From Stieleria magnilauensis (GTDB lineage: Bacteria > Planctomycetota > Planctomycetia > Pirellulales > Pirellulaceae), in the NCBI GenBank assembly GCA_007753675.1, contig CP036432.1, forward strand, positions 9,054,233-9,118,232: DNA of 64,000 bases, given 5' to 3'. Position numbers and translations under genes: made by a program. Every line of letters starts with the position of its first letter. The first letter of the stretch is position 1. Positions 19,256-28,830 of this stretch are shown here, piece by piece. The notes under the pieces were generated by a model. The model made no database searches, had not been told where the DNA came from, and saw only the letters and a program-made list of their open reading frames with translations.

Positions 19256-19401
19256 CTGTTTTTCCTTGTCGCTGTCTCTCGTACCGCACCGGTCAGCGTA
19301 CTCGACGCCGCCCAACTCCTCCACCATCTCGCACGCTAACGAGCCCTGGATGGCGTCGCTACAATGGAGCTGCTTCAACACCTGCCCCCCAGGATTCACT
19401 G

Positions 19402-19941
19402 ATGTCCGCCGCAGCAAAGTACCTTCCCTCGTACACCCTGGAAGATTACCAGCGATGGGAAGGGGACTGGGAACTCTGGAACGGGATTCCGATCTCGATG
19501 AGCCCCAGCCCGTTCGGAAAACACCAAATGGTGCTTGTCAATTTGGTCTCAGAATTACGACTCGCACTACGCTCGGTCAACTGCGATGCGACGGCGTTGT
19601 GTGAAATCGACTGGATCATCGCAGACGATACCGTCGTCCGCCCTGATGCATTAGTCGTCTGCGGCCCGCCCCCAAACGGCCATGTCAGAACGACGCCGGC
19701 GATCGTTGCAGAAATCCTTTCACCCGCCACGGCCGATCGTGACCGGACTCATAAAAAATCCCTCTATCAACAAGCCGGCGTGGGCATTTATTTGATCCTC
19801 GACCCTGAAGCAGAATCCGTCGAAGCCTTTCGACTCACGGCCAAAGAGTTTGAAAACCTGGACGCATCGATCGAATGGTCGTTTTCCCTTTGCGACTGTT
19901 GCAGCATCACACTGGATCCAACCACCTTCTTCAAACGCTAG
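19402..19941 (+). CDS. Uma2-family (DUF820) putative endonuclease
   Basis: 179 residues. The pattern [69 protein letters not shown] matches the Uma2/DUF820 family, which has a PD-(D/E)xK nuclease-like fold; the D of RPDALVV, the E of AEILSP and the K of HKKSLY are the expected catalytic residues. The family is expanded in planctomycetes and cyanobacteria and its biological role is uncertain. It is divergent from cysC and stands alone. Confidence 0.87.
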   Translation: MSAAAKYLPSYTLEDYQRWEGDWELWNGIPISMSPSPFGKHQMVLVNLVSELRLALRSVNCDATALCEIDWIIADDTVVRPDALVVCGPPPNGHVRTTPAIVAEILSPATADRDRTHKKSLYQQAGVGIYLILDPEAESVEAFRLTAKEFENLDASIEWSFSLCDCCSITLDPTTFFKR

Positions 19942-20005
19942 AGACGAATAGGCCTGTCGATTGAAGCCCGCACGCGTGAGCAAGGGGCCACGCGTCGTCC
20001 CGCGC

Positions 20006-20863
20006 TCAGGAACTGGCGCTGCGGTAACTCAGCAAACTCTTGCGAAACATCCAGCGACTGGCCCACAGACTGAACACGGTCATCACCGCCGCCCAAACGA
20101 TGTACCACCCCGAGCCCTCTTCGCGGGCGACCAACGGATCAGCCAAAATTCGGGCCGGAACGTTCACCACCAACAGGATCGGGATCACAAACGTGAATAG
20201 ACCGAACAGGGGCTTGCCCAAGTAGCCGCGGTTGTAAATCTCCATCGGATAGCGGCTGAAATTGGTGATGTAAAACCAAAAATTATACAGCGACTGATTG
20301 CGCCCCAACCAAACACTCGTCGCACTCAACGCGATCATCACGCTGTACATGATGAAGATCCCACAGAGCAGAAACACGACGTACAGCAACACGGACAACA
20401 GCGACGGCACCATCGGATCGACCTCGCGATGGGCCAGATTCCAGAGCGAGACCGCGGCGATCACCCCGCCGGCAAAAAAGTTCGACAATTGACTCCAATC
20501 GACCCGCCGAAACGAAATCAGAAACTGTGTATCGATCGGCTTCAATAACGCAAAATCCAATCCGCCGGTTCGAATCATCTCGCTGAATTCCTGGGCATTG
20601 GGCATAAAAAACGCCTGCACCAACGAATTGATGAACCAGGTCGTCGCGATGAACAAAAAGAATCGATCGCGGTCCCACCCCGTGCCCTCTCCGATCGAAC
20701 CGGTGTGTTCGAAGATGATCAAGTAGAAACCGACGTTCATCGCCGTCCAGCCCAGGCTGCTGACGCACTGCAAGAAAAAGTTCAAACGAAACGTCATGTC
20801 ACGCACCAGACTGTTCCGCGCGAAGGTCGCAAACACGCGGCCATACCGGCGTAGCTCTTCCAT
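20006..20863 (-). CDS. ABC-2 family transporter permease (ABC2_membrane_6-like), second subunit
   Basis: 285 residues from ATG 20863 (MEELRRYGRVFATFARNSLVRDMTFR). Six hydrophobic segments are visible. The motifs GGLDFALLKPIDTQFLISFRR and NFSRYPMEIYNRGYLGKPLF are typical of the paired DUF6-type ABC-2 permeases. It starts 5 bases after the stop of the other permease gene on the same strand, so the two are translated together. No ATP-binding subunit is adjacent. Substrate unknown. Confidence 0.83.
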   Translation of the reverse strand: MEELRRYGRVFATFARNSLVRDMTFRLNFFLQCVSSLGWTAMNVGFYLIIFEHTGSIGEGTGWDRDRFFLFIATTWFINSLVQAFFMPNAQEFSEMIRTGGLDFALLKPIDTQFLISFRRVDWSQLSNFFAGGVIAAVSLWNLAHREVDPMVPSLLSVLLYVVFLLCGIFIMYSVMIALSATSVWLGRNQSLYNFWFYITNFSRYPMEIYNRGYLGKPLFGLFTFVIPILLVVNVPARILADPLVAREEGSGWYIVWAAVMTVFSLWASRWMFRKSLLSYRSASS

Positions 20864-20868
20864 CGAAC

Positions 20869-21678
20869 TCAACCTCCAAAACCGCTGTAGCGTTTGACCC
20901 CACGCGCATAGGCGACGCGGCACAAGATGATGAAGAACACCAGCCACCCGGCCTCAATCCACATTTCCATAGCAAGCTCGTCCTCGGGAATCTTCTCCAG
21001 GAAGATCGCCGCCGGGAAATAGGCCAGGTACTTGAACGGCAACCAATTCACCACCGTCAACACGCTCTCAGGCAACATCGTCAACGGGAACATGTGACCG
21101 GACAGAAAGAAGCTGAACAACATGATCACGAACAGCAACGAACTGACTTCTAAGAACCAGAACCCGATCATCCCGATCGTCGCTTCCAGGAAAAAACCGA
21201 TCAGAAACCCCATCACCAACGAACCGCAAAACGCCAAGAAAACCGGCAGGCTCGGCCAACCGCCGACGAAGTAATCTCGCGCCAGAAAAAACACCAACGC
21301 GAACGGGGCGACCGCGATCGCATAATAGGCCAACTTGTGAGCCACGCGGGTGATCAGCAGAAACGCGATCAAATCGATCGGCTGGATCAGAAATCGCTTC
21401 ACTTCACCTTCGCGGATTTGCTGGGCAATGCCCGACGCCAATCCCGGCATACTGGAAAACGCGCGGGCGATCATCGTCAGCAAGTAATACGCCACCATGT
21501 CGCGGAAACCAAATCCTCCGATCTCCGCCGCCGAATCCCCCTCGGGATCCCCGATCGAATCAAACACGGCGTACCACAAAAAGATCTGAGTGATGATCGG
21601 CAGGAAACGCATCAGCGTGCCGAGCGCGAAATCGCCGCGATACACCAAACGTTCACCTAACGATGTCTTCAAGATCAT
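20869..21678 (-). CDS. ABC-2 family transporter permease (ABC2_membrane_6-like), first subunit
   Basis: 269 residues from ATG 21678 (MILKTSLGERLVYRGDFALG), which gives the normal family length; GTG 21744 is an alternative adding 22 residues. The longer open frame reaches back over the end of the GltS-like gene and is not used. Six membrane segments, the motif GEVKRFLIQPIDLIAFLL and the end GVKRYSGFGG fit the partner subunit of paired ABC-2 exporters. Together with the following permease it should form the membrane part of an exporter, whose ATPase must be encoded elsewhere. Confidence 0.82.
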   Translation of the reverse strand: MILKTSLGERLVYRGDFALGTLMRFLPIITQIFLWYAVFDSIGDPEGDSAAEIGGFGFRDMVAYYLLTMIARAFSSMPGLASGIAQQIREGEVKRFLIQPIDLIAFLLITRVAHKLAYYAIAVAPFALVFFLARDYFVGGWPSLPVFLAFCGSLVMGFLIGFFLEATIGMIGFWFLEVSSLLFVIMLFSFFLSGHMFPLTMLPESVLTVVNWLPFKYLAYFPAAIFLEKIPEDELAMEMWIEAGWLVFFIILCRVAYARGVKRYSGFGG

Positions 21679-21856
21679 CCACCAAACCGCGACCCGGTGC
21701 CCAAACGTGGGGGCCGGCAGCGGCGGAAAGTCGTCGGCGGTCACAGAAGCGGCAGACAAAACAAACTCCGAAGAACAAGGGAAACGATCGACATGTTCTA
21801 ACCATCCGGCTCCCCTTCGCGAAGGACCGTTGGTCAGCCAAGGTCCTCCCCACCCG

Positions 21857-21881
21857 GTGGCCCAAGCTTCCAGCTTGCGAC
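21857..21881. repeat. Single copy of the AAGCTTCCAGCTT dispersed repeat
   Basis: The core AAGCTTCCAGCTTGCGA also occurs in the triple repeat at 38890-38966. It lies between the GltS-like stop and the permease start and contains a short AAGCT-TCC-AGCTT stem. Confidence 0.75.
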
Positions 21882-21895
21882 TCCTCCCCAATGCC

Positions 21896-23323
21896 TTAAC
21901 GCTTCGCACGCCCCAAATGCCGCCCCACCAAAACGAGCACCAAGACGACCGCACCGACTCCCAACGCCGGCCAAGCGATGGACACGCGTTCCAACATCAC
22001 CAGCGGTAACGCGATCGTCAAAATCCCGCCGCCGATGAACGGTGCCGACAGCGGTGCCGCGAGCGCATAGTCGCTCGCCGCGCCCGTTTTCAGTTCCGGA
22101 TCGACGACACGCAGCAACACAAACCCCGTCGCCGTCGTGCCGGTCGACATGCCGTAGTTGATCAACGCGAGTGGAAACCAGTGCTCTCCAGGCAATACCC
22201 AGCGAGACAGGACCATCAAACAGATCGCCGTCCAAATTGCCCCACAAACAAACAAAATCGAAAACGGCCCGATCAATGCCGCCACGGCACTGAGCTTCAA
22301 CGACGTGATCGCGGCGACCACCAACACCTCCATCGCCGTCGAACTGAGCCGCTCGATGGTCGCCGAATCGACGCGATGGGATTGCCCCAGAGCGCGCAGG
22401 ACGCGGCGAACCAGCCAGCCGCCGAACATCGTGTAGATGAACAGGGGAAAATCCATCACGTTGCTCGCCGCCATCCGCTTGGACAACTCTGCGTCGGCGC
22501 CCTTGGCCCCCGAAGCCGCCCCGGCACCGAGCGCCACGTCGATTTGCCCGGCCAGCGCCAGCACGGCCGTCTGCATCAGCATTCCCACACCGACGGCCAA
22601 GGCGACCCAGACGATCTGCAACAGCAGCGGGTCGATCGCGTCCGATGACGTGGTCTGAAACCCGATCGGCTGCTTTTCTTGCGTTGCGCTCGGCGAGGAA
22701 GATTCCGCCGAATCACCGCGCAACCATCCCAGCCGCGCGGCCACGTTGATCCAGAAAATACCGCTGACGACGCCATACACCAGCCCGCACGTCGCCATCA
22801 GCAACCCCAGATCCAATCCGGCCTCCAAGCCAACTTGTGGGCTGCTGAACACCTGCCCCATCGCCGCCGCCGTGCCGTGACCTCCGGCGAAACCCGTTTC
22901 GATCAACATGCCAAACGAGTTGGGCACGTCATAGAGCGGCTGGATCAACAACCACGTCGCCCACAATCCGACCATCGTTTCGCCGAGCACGATGATCCAG
23001 ACCATCAATCCCTGGCGGCCCACGCGTCGCGCGGTGGAATCATCGTGCGGTCGTGGGCTGCCGCCGGATTGCTGCAACATCATCGCCGCAAACACCACGG
23101 CGATCAGCGGTCCCGGCCAACTGGCCAACGTCGCATTGACCTCCGCCGTCTCCGCCGCGATGACGTCGCCACCCCATCGCCCCAGCAACGTGACCGTCGT
23201 TAACCCCACAAACCCGGCAACGACTGACCCTGGAATGAACAGCACCCGCAAGGCAGCGATCGATTGCCGCAAGACGACACCGACCAACAACAGAATCGCA
23301 ACGGCCAGAATCGCCCAACTCAT
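21896..23323 (-). CDS. Sodium/glutamate symporter (GltS)-like membrane protein
   Basis: 475 residues from ATG 23323, which overlaps the stop of the upstream gene as ATGA; the longer frame to 23422 would lie inside that gene. About 11-12 hydrophobic segments are visible. The GltS signature GFAGGHGTAAAMG occurs near residue 165, and a second-half counterpart contains INYGMSTGTTATGFVLLRVVDPEL, reflecting the inverted-repeat GltS fold. Family knowledge: Na+-coupled glutamate uptake; the exact substrate here is uncertain because a Gly/Ala-rich insert and a long central loop make it larger than E. coli GltS (401 residues). Translational coupling to the FliO-like gene is unusual. Confidence 0.8.
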   Translation of the reverse strand: MSWAILAVAILLLVGVVLRQSIAALRVLFIPGSVVAGFVGLTTVTLLGRWGGDVIAAETAEVNATLASWPGPLIAVVFAAMMLQQSGGSPRPHDDSTARRVGRQGLMVWIIVLGETMVGLWATWLLIQPLYDVPNSFGMLIETGFAGGHGTAAAMGQVFSSPQVGLEAGLDLGLLMATCGLVYGVVSGIFWINVAARLGWLRGDSAESSSPSATQEKQPIGFQTTSSDAIDPLLLQIVWVALAVGVGMLMQTAVLALAGQIDVALGAGAASGAKGADAELSKRMAASNVMDFPLFIYTMFGGWLVRRVLRALGQSHRVDSATIERLSSTAMEVLVVAAITSLKLSAVAALIGPFSILFVCGAIWTAICLMVLSRWVLPGEHWFPLALINYGMSTGTTATGFVLLRVVDPELKTGAASDYALAAPLSAPFIGGGILTIALPLVMLERVSIAWPALGVGAVVLVLVLVGRHLGRAKR

Positions 23324-24024
23324 CCGGCGGCCAAATCGCGACGCGACGATTCCACGCCGCCCCGATCCATCCCACCGGGATAAGCGGTCCGTCGTCCAAC
23401 GATCTCCGGTCGTCCCAAACACCGATTGGTCAATCGAGCGACCTCGTCCGGTTCCGTGATCTCCGAAAGAGTCTGGGGGTCACCGCTCGGGGTCTGCCCG
23501 ATCACCAGAATGCGAGCCCCCACCTTCAGAAACGTCACACGTGTTTTGGCGTCGATCGCCGCACTGCCGAGATTTCGCAGCACATCCTCGGGCAACGCGC
23601 CGGCCAGTGTTCCAGACGAACCATAACGACGTGAAATCCAAACCAGCCCGCCGAAAACCGCCAGCACCACCAACAGCGAACTGACCGTCGTCACGACCGG
23701 CCCGGCCAACGTGCCTCCCGCCGCCTGCCCATCGTCCGCCGCGGCGTCTCCAGAAACCACCAAGGCGGGGAACGCATCGGCCGCATCACGATCGGCAGAC
23801 GTCTGATCGCCCGATGTATGATCGCCCGATGTATGATCGCCAAACGCGACAGTCGACGCACGCTCAGGAACCGTCGCGACGGGGTTGCGATAGACCGAAT
23901 GACCCTGCGGCCGCTCTTGTGCGTGGGCGATGGTTGTGCCCAACGACAGCACAAAGCAATGCGACAGCACCAACGCGGCGAAACAAACTGAAACGCGAAA
24001 CAGGGGATTTACCATTGGATCCAT
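23320..24024 (-). CDS. fliO: FliO-like flagellar biosynthesis membrane protein
   Basis: 234 residues; MVNPLFR at 24015 is an alternative start. A signal-like segment (residues 8-32) is followed by a linker with a small GDHTS repeat, one membrane helix near 112-132 (TTVSSLLVVLAVFGGLVWIS) and a cytoplasmic domain VTFLKVGARILVIGQTPSGDPQTLSEITEPDEVARL that matches the FliO consensus. FliO helps assemble the flagellar export gate FliPQR. None of those genes is near; the gene instead overlaps the GltS-like gene by ATGA. It could be another FliO/MopB-type domain protein, hence moderate confidence. Confidence 0.65.
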   Translation of the reverse strand: MDPMVNPLFRVSVCFAALVLSHCFVLSLGTTIAHAQERPQGHSVYRNPVATVPERASTVAFGDHTSGDHTSGDQTSADRDAADAFPALVVSGDAAADDGQAAGGTLAGPVVTTVSSLLVVLAVFGGLVWISRRYGSSGTLAGALPEDVLRNLGSAAIDAKTRVTFLKVGARILVIGQTPSGDPQTLSEITEPDEVARLTNRCLGRPEIVGRRTAYPGGMDRGGVESSRRDLAAG

Positions 24025-24131
24025 TCGTCGGTTGAACTCAGCCGTAGGATGCGACGCGATCGAACGGTCCTGGACGCCGGTCCGGCTACCGCTTTATCTC
24101 GCCTAAATCGCCCGATAAATCAAGTGCAGTC

Positions 24132-24809
24132 TCATCCGCGTCGGGGCTGGTACAGGTCCAGATCCGCCCGTCCGCCCAGCGCGGCGTAGACGGCCACGAT
24201 TTCTTTCAGCCCGCCCCAAAAGTCCACTTCGGCATCGCCCGTTTGCTGCCGGCCGACTGCAAACAGGTAATCCGCGGGCAGAGCAAACGACCGGCTGATC
24301 TCCTCGCTTTCGGCGCCGGTTGCCACGATAACGGCTTCAAAGTCGGCCGACGTCCCGTCATCGAGCGTCAGCTGAAAATCTGGTGGCACGTCGTCGTCGT
24401 CATCCCCCGTTTCTTCGGCCGCTTCGTCCTCCGCACCGGCAGACACCAGCCCCATCGCCGTCACACGGACGGGACAGCGGAGGCGACCGCGGAGCAAATC
24501 GGTTTCCGTCAACGGCAACCAGACCCGGTCGATCCATTCGCCGATCGACAACGGCAACGGCTGAGGGTCGGCATCGCCGGCCTGAGCTTCCAACGCCCCC
24601 CTGGCCAACGGTGAAACACATCGATCGGGCATCATCGGGATCGGCTCGTCACGCTTTCCGGCGACCGAATGGGCCACCGCCACCGCCTCAAACAGCGTCA
24701 CGTCATAACCCAGAAAGCGACCATAGAGCGCCGCTTCGATGCCCAGCGGCCCGGCACCGATCACGGCGATCGATCCAGGCGGTTCCAATGTAGCGGTTAC
24801 GTCAGTCAT
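24132..24809 (-). CDS. Small NAD(P)/FAD-binding Rossmann protein of unknown function
   Basis: 225 residues. The start SIAVIGAGPLGIEAALYGRFLGYDVTLFEA is a classic GxGxxG dinucleotide-binding fold. A second strand, DFEAVIVATGA, resembles the second flavoprotein motif, and an acidic DDDDD loop interrupts the middle. The C-terminal half of a normal flavoprotein is missing, so this is either a reduced family or a truncation. It overlaps thiO by four bases (ATGA) as the last gene of a coupled set of three. No catalytic cysteine pair is visible. Confidence 0.6.
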   Translation of the reverse strand: MTDVTATLEPPGSIAVIGAGPLGIEAALYGRFLGYDVTLFEAVAVAHSVAGKRDEPIPMMPDRCVSPLARGALEAQAGDADPQPLPLSIGEWIDRVWLPLTETDLLRGRLRCPVRVTAMGLVSAGAEDEAAEETGDDDDDVPPDFQLTLDDGTSADFEAVIVATGAESEEISRSFALPADYLFAVGRQQTGDAEVDFWGGLKEIVAVYAALGGRADLDLYQPRRG

Positions 24810-26008
24810 TTTGTCTCCATGAAAAAGGGGTCCGATTGCTGTTTGCCGACGGAAAACGGTTGCAGGTCGATCGTCGGCTGGTCACCGGCCATCGCGTCGG
24901 CCAGGCACGTGGCGGTCCCGGGCGAAAGATGAATGCCGCTGCGGAAATGTCCCGTCGCAACAAAGATCGAATCGCTGTCGGGCAATTTGCCACAGATCGG
25001 GAATCCGTCAAACGTCAACGGCCGCAGACCAGACCAGGCCCCCAGCTCTCGTGCTCGTTTTAGCTGCGGACAAACACGGTGAGCAAACTCGCGAAACTCC
25101 GCAAGCATCGCCGGCGTCGTCCCGCGTTGAAACCCCACCTCTTCTTCGCACGAACCGACCAGCACGGCTCCGTCGCGCCGGGGAACAAAATAGCGTTGCC
25201 CCAGATTGATCACACTCGACAGAACCGGCGTCTCGGTTTTCAGCAGCAACACCTGACCGCGGACCGGCACCAAACTGGTCGCCAGCTTCAACCGCTCGGC
25301 CATCAAACCGCTCCACGTGCCGCCACAAACCACCACCTGCCCGGCGTGCACCTGACGCCGCGGCTGACGCCGACCTTCCACCGAAATCGTCACGTCCGCC
25401 CCGACTTCGCTGAGATCAACCACACTCGACTGATCCAGGAACGTCACCCCCAATCGATCACAGGCGCCGATCAAGGCTTGCAAGAACAGCGGCGGACAAA
25501 TCTGGTATTCATCGGGCACCCACCAGGCCCTGGCACGCGGCGTGTTTTCGGCCCAACTCGCCAGCGCCGGCTCGGCCGCACTCAACTCTTCGAGCGGCCT
25601 CTCCTGGCACTCGATCGACAACTCACGCCAGAACGAAACCATGCCCACCATCGATGCGGTCTCACCGGCCGTGTCCGACAGATACCATCCGCCGCAGCGC
25701 GCCAGTTGTGAATCCACACCGGACTCCGCCTTCAACCGTTCCACCAGCTCGGGAAACAGCCGGTGACTGAGCCCGCGCAGTCGATCCATCGGGTCGGTCG
25801 CACTGTCGAAATTGGCCGGCGGAAGAATGCCCGCCGCAGCCCACGACGTGGCGGATCGAAACGGCGTTTGGATCGAACAGGCATCGGTTTCCACGGCGAC
25901 CAATCGGTCCCGATCGATGACCGTCACCGTCCGGCCGCGACGGGCCAATTCATAAGCGACTGTTAATCCGATGGCCCCGGCGCCGATCACCACCACGTCC
26001 GTCTTCAT
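24806..26008 (-). CDS. thiO: Glycine oxidase ThiO-like FAD-dependent amino-acid oxidase
   Basis: 400 residues from ATG 26008 (MKTDVVVIGAGAIGLTVAYELARRG); the 59 upstream codons of the open frame lie in the previous gene. A DAO-type fold is clear: N-terminal GxGxxG, a YLSDTAG region, VPDEYQICPPLFLQALIGACDRLGV, VVVCGGTWSG, PVRGQVLLLK and the C-terminal GLRPLTFDGFPICGKL and GHFRSGIHLSPGTATCLADAM. Family knowledge: ThiO oxidises glycine to iminoglycine for the thiamine thiazole ring; related D-amino-acid oxidases are the alternative. No other thiamine gene is near. Confidence 0.82.
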   Translation of the reverse strand: MKTDVVVIGAGAIGLTVAYELARRGRTVTVIDRDRLVAVETDACSIQTPFRSATSWAAAGILPPANFDSATDPMDRLRGLSHRLFPELVERLKAESGVDSQLARCGGWYLSDTAGETASMVGMVSFWRELSIECQERPLEELSAAEPALASWAENTPRARAWWVPDEYQICPPLFLQALIGACDRLGVTFLDQSSVVDLSEVGADVTISVEGRRQPRRQVHAGQVVVCGGTWSGLMAERLKLATSLVPVRGQVLLLKTETPVLSSVINLGQRYFVPRRDGAVLVGSCEEEVGFQRGTTPAMLAEFREFAHRVCPQLKRARELGAWSGLRPLTFDGFPICGKLPDSDSIFVATGHFRSGIHLSPGTATCLADAMAGDQPTIDLQPFSVGKQQSDPFFMETK

Positions 26009-26709
26009 GCCATCCCCCGCTGCGACACGGCTTGTTCGACGGTCCGATACAGTGACGGGTAACGCGTCTCGCCTGCGCACTGGTTCAATTGATTCGCCAA
26101 GTGCTGCAACTCCTTGATCGTGTCGACATCTTCCATCGGGGGTAACGTTGCCAGACGTAAGCCAGCCTGCTCGGCGCGGTGACACGTCAGATCGAACACC
26201 GAATCACTGCTCCAAGGCATCTCGTCCATCAACCCCTGATACACATCCCGCCACGGGCCTTTCAAACCGATCAAGTAATAACCGCCATCGATCGCCGGCC
26301 CCAGAACCACGTCGTGCTCCCCGAGCAACGCTCCGGCCCGGTCGACAACCGCAGCATCCAACAGGGGGCAATCGGCACCGACCAGGACCCGATCGACATC
26401 CGATTCGGTGGCTTGCATGAACCACGCTTTCATCCGAGCCCCCAGATCACCTTCGGCCTGGAACGCGATCCCCCAGCCGTCGGGCAACAGCGCCGCAAAA
26501 TCGGCTTGCCGCTCGCGGGGCGTGATCACAAACGAACGCTCTTCCGCGACGGCGGCCAGCTGCCTGGCCAGATGCTGACAGAACGCCCGATGCACGTCGG
26601 CCGCTTGGCGCATCCCGATGGCGGCACCCAGCCGGGTTTTCACCTGTCCCGACGCCCAGTACTTGGCCATCACGCCGAGAATCAGTTTTCGGCCAGAACT
26701 TCGATGCAT
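26005..26709 (-). CDS. TIGR04282-type (DUF2064) nucleotidyl/glycosyltransferase-like protein
   Basis: 234 residues from ATG 26709 (MHRSSGRKLILGVMAKYW); an 18-codon longer start exists. The motifs GQVKTRLGAAIG, VGADCPLLDAAVV and AIDGGYYLIGLKG, with VDTIKEL near the end, are diagnostic of the GT-A-like family TIGR04282/DUF2064. In other bacteria members occur in arsenosugar or glycan pathways; here the neighbour is thiO, coupled through an ATGA overlap. Function in this strain cannot be fixed. Confidence 0.78.
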   Translation of the reverse strand: MHRSSGRKLILGVMAKYWASGQVKTRLGAAIGMRQAADVHRAFCQHLARQLAAVAEERSFVITPRERQADFAALLPDGWGIAFQAEGDLGARMKAWFMQATESDVDRVLVGADCPLLDAAVVDRAGALLGEHDVVLGPAIDGGYYLIGLKGPWRDVYQGLMDEMPWSSDSVFDLTCHRAEQAGLRLATLPPMEDVDTIKELQHLANQLNQCAGETRYPSLYRTVEQAVSQRGMA

Positions 26710-27133
26710 CCAAACCAACGGCTTCGAGAGGGGTGGTGAAGGGTCACGCAGACGGAAAGACAACGTGCATTATCCGCCCCCAGGCGTTCTTGAGCACCCC
26801 AGGGAAACGTGACCGGACGAATTCTCAAGCCGACGAGACATCCGTCCCCGGCCCATCTCAACCGCTAAAACCAAACCTCGCGTGACATTAACCGCGTCAG
26901 ATTCCCTCTGTTTGGTGTGATTGTTGCTGTCAATGCGGTTACCATACGAGTTGGGCGTGACTGGACGTCGCAGCAACTTAATTTGTGAAAATCATTTTCC
27001 GATTTTCCGCGTTCCTCTCCAATGAGGCCCGCAAGTTGCGTAGACTTCTCGTCTCGCCAAAATTGATACCCTGGAAAATCTGGCACGCTGAACCACGAAT
27101 CCTGGTGTCGCCAGACCACCAACACGGTCACTT
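26710..27133. other. Intergenic region upstream of divergent genes
   Basis: 424 bases between the divergent TIGR04282-type gene and the protein kinase must hold both promoters. It is locally more AT-rich around 26880-27010. No repeat, hairpin or gene was recognised. Confidence 0.4.
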
Positions 27134-28702
27134 ATGTCGGAACCGTCGCCCCACAAGTTTCTTGAGCTGGTCGAGAAAAGCCGCCTGGTTGACCCAGTCA
27201 AAATGAAGCGGTTGCTGGAGAAGGTTCGCGAACACTACGACGGCGGGTTGCCGGCAGACGCAAAGACGCTGGCCCGACTGTTCGTCAAGAACGGCTTGCT
27301 GACCGAGTGGCACAACGAAAAGCTACTCAACGGAAAATACAAGGGCTTCTTCTTAGGCAAGTACAAACTGCTCGGCCACATCGGCACCGGCGGGATGAGC
27401 AGCGTCTATCTGGCCGAACACACCAAGCTACATGATCGTCGCGCGATCAAGGTGTTGCCCAAGAAACGAGTCTCGGATTCGTCGTATCTGGCCAGGTTTC
27501 AACTCGAAGCCAAAGCGATCGCATCGCTGAACCATCCGAACATCGTGCTGGCCTACGACATCGACAACGAAGGCGATGTGCACTACATCGTGATGGAATA
27601 CGTCGACGGTCTGGATCTGCAAGCGCTGGTCAAACGCGACGGCGCCCTGGATCCGTCAACGGCAGCCGAAGTGATCGGGCAAGCCGCCCGCGGTTTGGCC
27701 CACGCCCATTCCAAAGGCGTGATCCACCGCGATGTCAAACCGGCCAACCTGCTGCTCGATTCCTCCCACACCGTTCGCCTGCTCGACATGGGGCTTGCGC
27801 TGATGGGGGCTGAGGAAGACGAATCGCTGACGGTGGCCAACAACGAAAACGTCCTCGGCACCGCGGATTACCTCGCCCCCGAACAAGCCCTCAACAGCCA
27901 TACCGTCGATCATCGTGCGGACATCTACGGACTCGGATGCACGATGTACTTTCTGTTGACCGGTCAACCGCCGTTCAACCAAGGCACGTTGGCCCAGCGG
28001 ATCGCGATGCATCAAAAAGAGATGCCCAAACCGATCCGGGAAATCCAACGCAATGTCCCCGGCGAACTGGAGGGCATTTGCGTGAAGATGATCCAAAAGG
28101 ATCCCAAGTATCGCTACCAATCAGCGACCGACGTGGCCGAAGTCCTGGAACGATTCGTCGCCAAAGTTCCCCGCGGCCAAAAAGTCACCATCGGTCTGGG
28201 CGAACTGCCGGACCTCGACGGAGACGGGTCGTCATCGATCTCGCTGGACGACAACGACGTTCGCCCCAACCAGGGCGGCGACACGCTGTCCAACAAAAAC
28301 GACGACACGCTGGCCAGCAGCCGCAGTCGCCTGATCCGCGGCGAAGGATTAAGCGCCAACGACAGCGGAAAGATGGTCAACGTGAAACGCTCCAAGATCG
28401 ACTTCAATGACAACAGCTTCTTAGACCTGCAAGTCGAATCGGGCTACGGCGGGGCGACCGCTCGGCCAACCCCGGCCGCGAAACCGAAATCGGCGATCGG
28501 CAAGCGACCGCACTACCCCGAACGCAGCGAAGGGCGTTCCAGCGTTCATGTCGGAAGTGAATCCGATGTGCATCGAGCCGATAGCCGAAAGCCGGCCAAA
28601 GAAAAAGGCGTCGATAAAGTGCTGATCGCCGCCCTCTTGGTCGCCTTCTTTATCGTGGCGGTCGGGCTGGGGGTTTTCCTCGGCCGCGTCACGGGACCGT
28701 AA
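27134..28702 (+). CDS. Membrane-anchored Ser/Thr protein kinase (Hanks type)
   Basis: 522 residues. After an N-terminal helical region (residues 1-70), the kinase domain begins GKYKLLGHIGTGGMSSVYLAEH (P-loop). It has the AIKVLPK lysine, HRDVKPANLLLD catalytic loop, LLDMGLAL in place of DFG, YLAPEQ and GLGCTMYFLLTGQPPF, ending near residue 345. A Ser/Asp-rich linker leads to one helix near residues 494-517 and a very short tail, so the kinase is cytosolic with a C-terminal anchor and no outside sensor. DMG instead of DFG is common in planctomycete kinases. Substrate unknown; it stands alone in transcription. Confidence 0.92.
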   Translation: MSEPSPHKFLELVEKSRLVDPVKMKRLLEKVREHYDGGLPADAKTLARLFVKNGLLTEWHNEKLLNGKYKGFFLGKYKLLGHIGTGGMSSVYLAEHTKLHDRRAIKVLPKKRVSDSSYLARFQLEAKAIASLNHPNIVLAYDIDNEGDVHYIVMEYVDGLDLQALVKRDGALDPSTAAEVIGQAARGLAHAHSKGVIHRDVKPANLLLDSSHTVRLLDMGLALMGAEEDESLTVANNENVLGTADYLAPEQALNSHTVDHRADIYGLGCTMYFLLTGQPPFNQGTLAQRIAMHQKEMPKPIREIQRNVPGELEGICVKMIQKDPKYRYQSATDVAEVLERFVAKVPRGQKVTIGLGELPDLDGDGSSSISLDDNDVRPNQGGDTLSNKNDDTLASSRSRLIRGEGLSANDSGKMVNVKRSKIDFNDNSFLDLQVESGYGGATARPTPAAKPKSAIGKRPHYPERSEGRSSVHVGSESDVHRADSRKPAKEKGVDKVLIAALLVAFFIVAVGLGVFLGRVTGP

Positions 28703-28830
28703 TGGCCAGCGGCGGACGGGCTCTCTAAACTTTCGATCACAAGCATCGAACCGTTCGCAGCACGCCCGCGCCGACGCTTCGAACCTGCGTCCGCCAAACT
28801 TCCGCCTCCGCCCCAGATTCCCCAGCGCCG

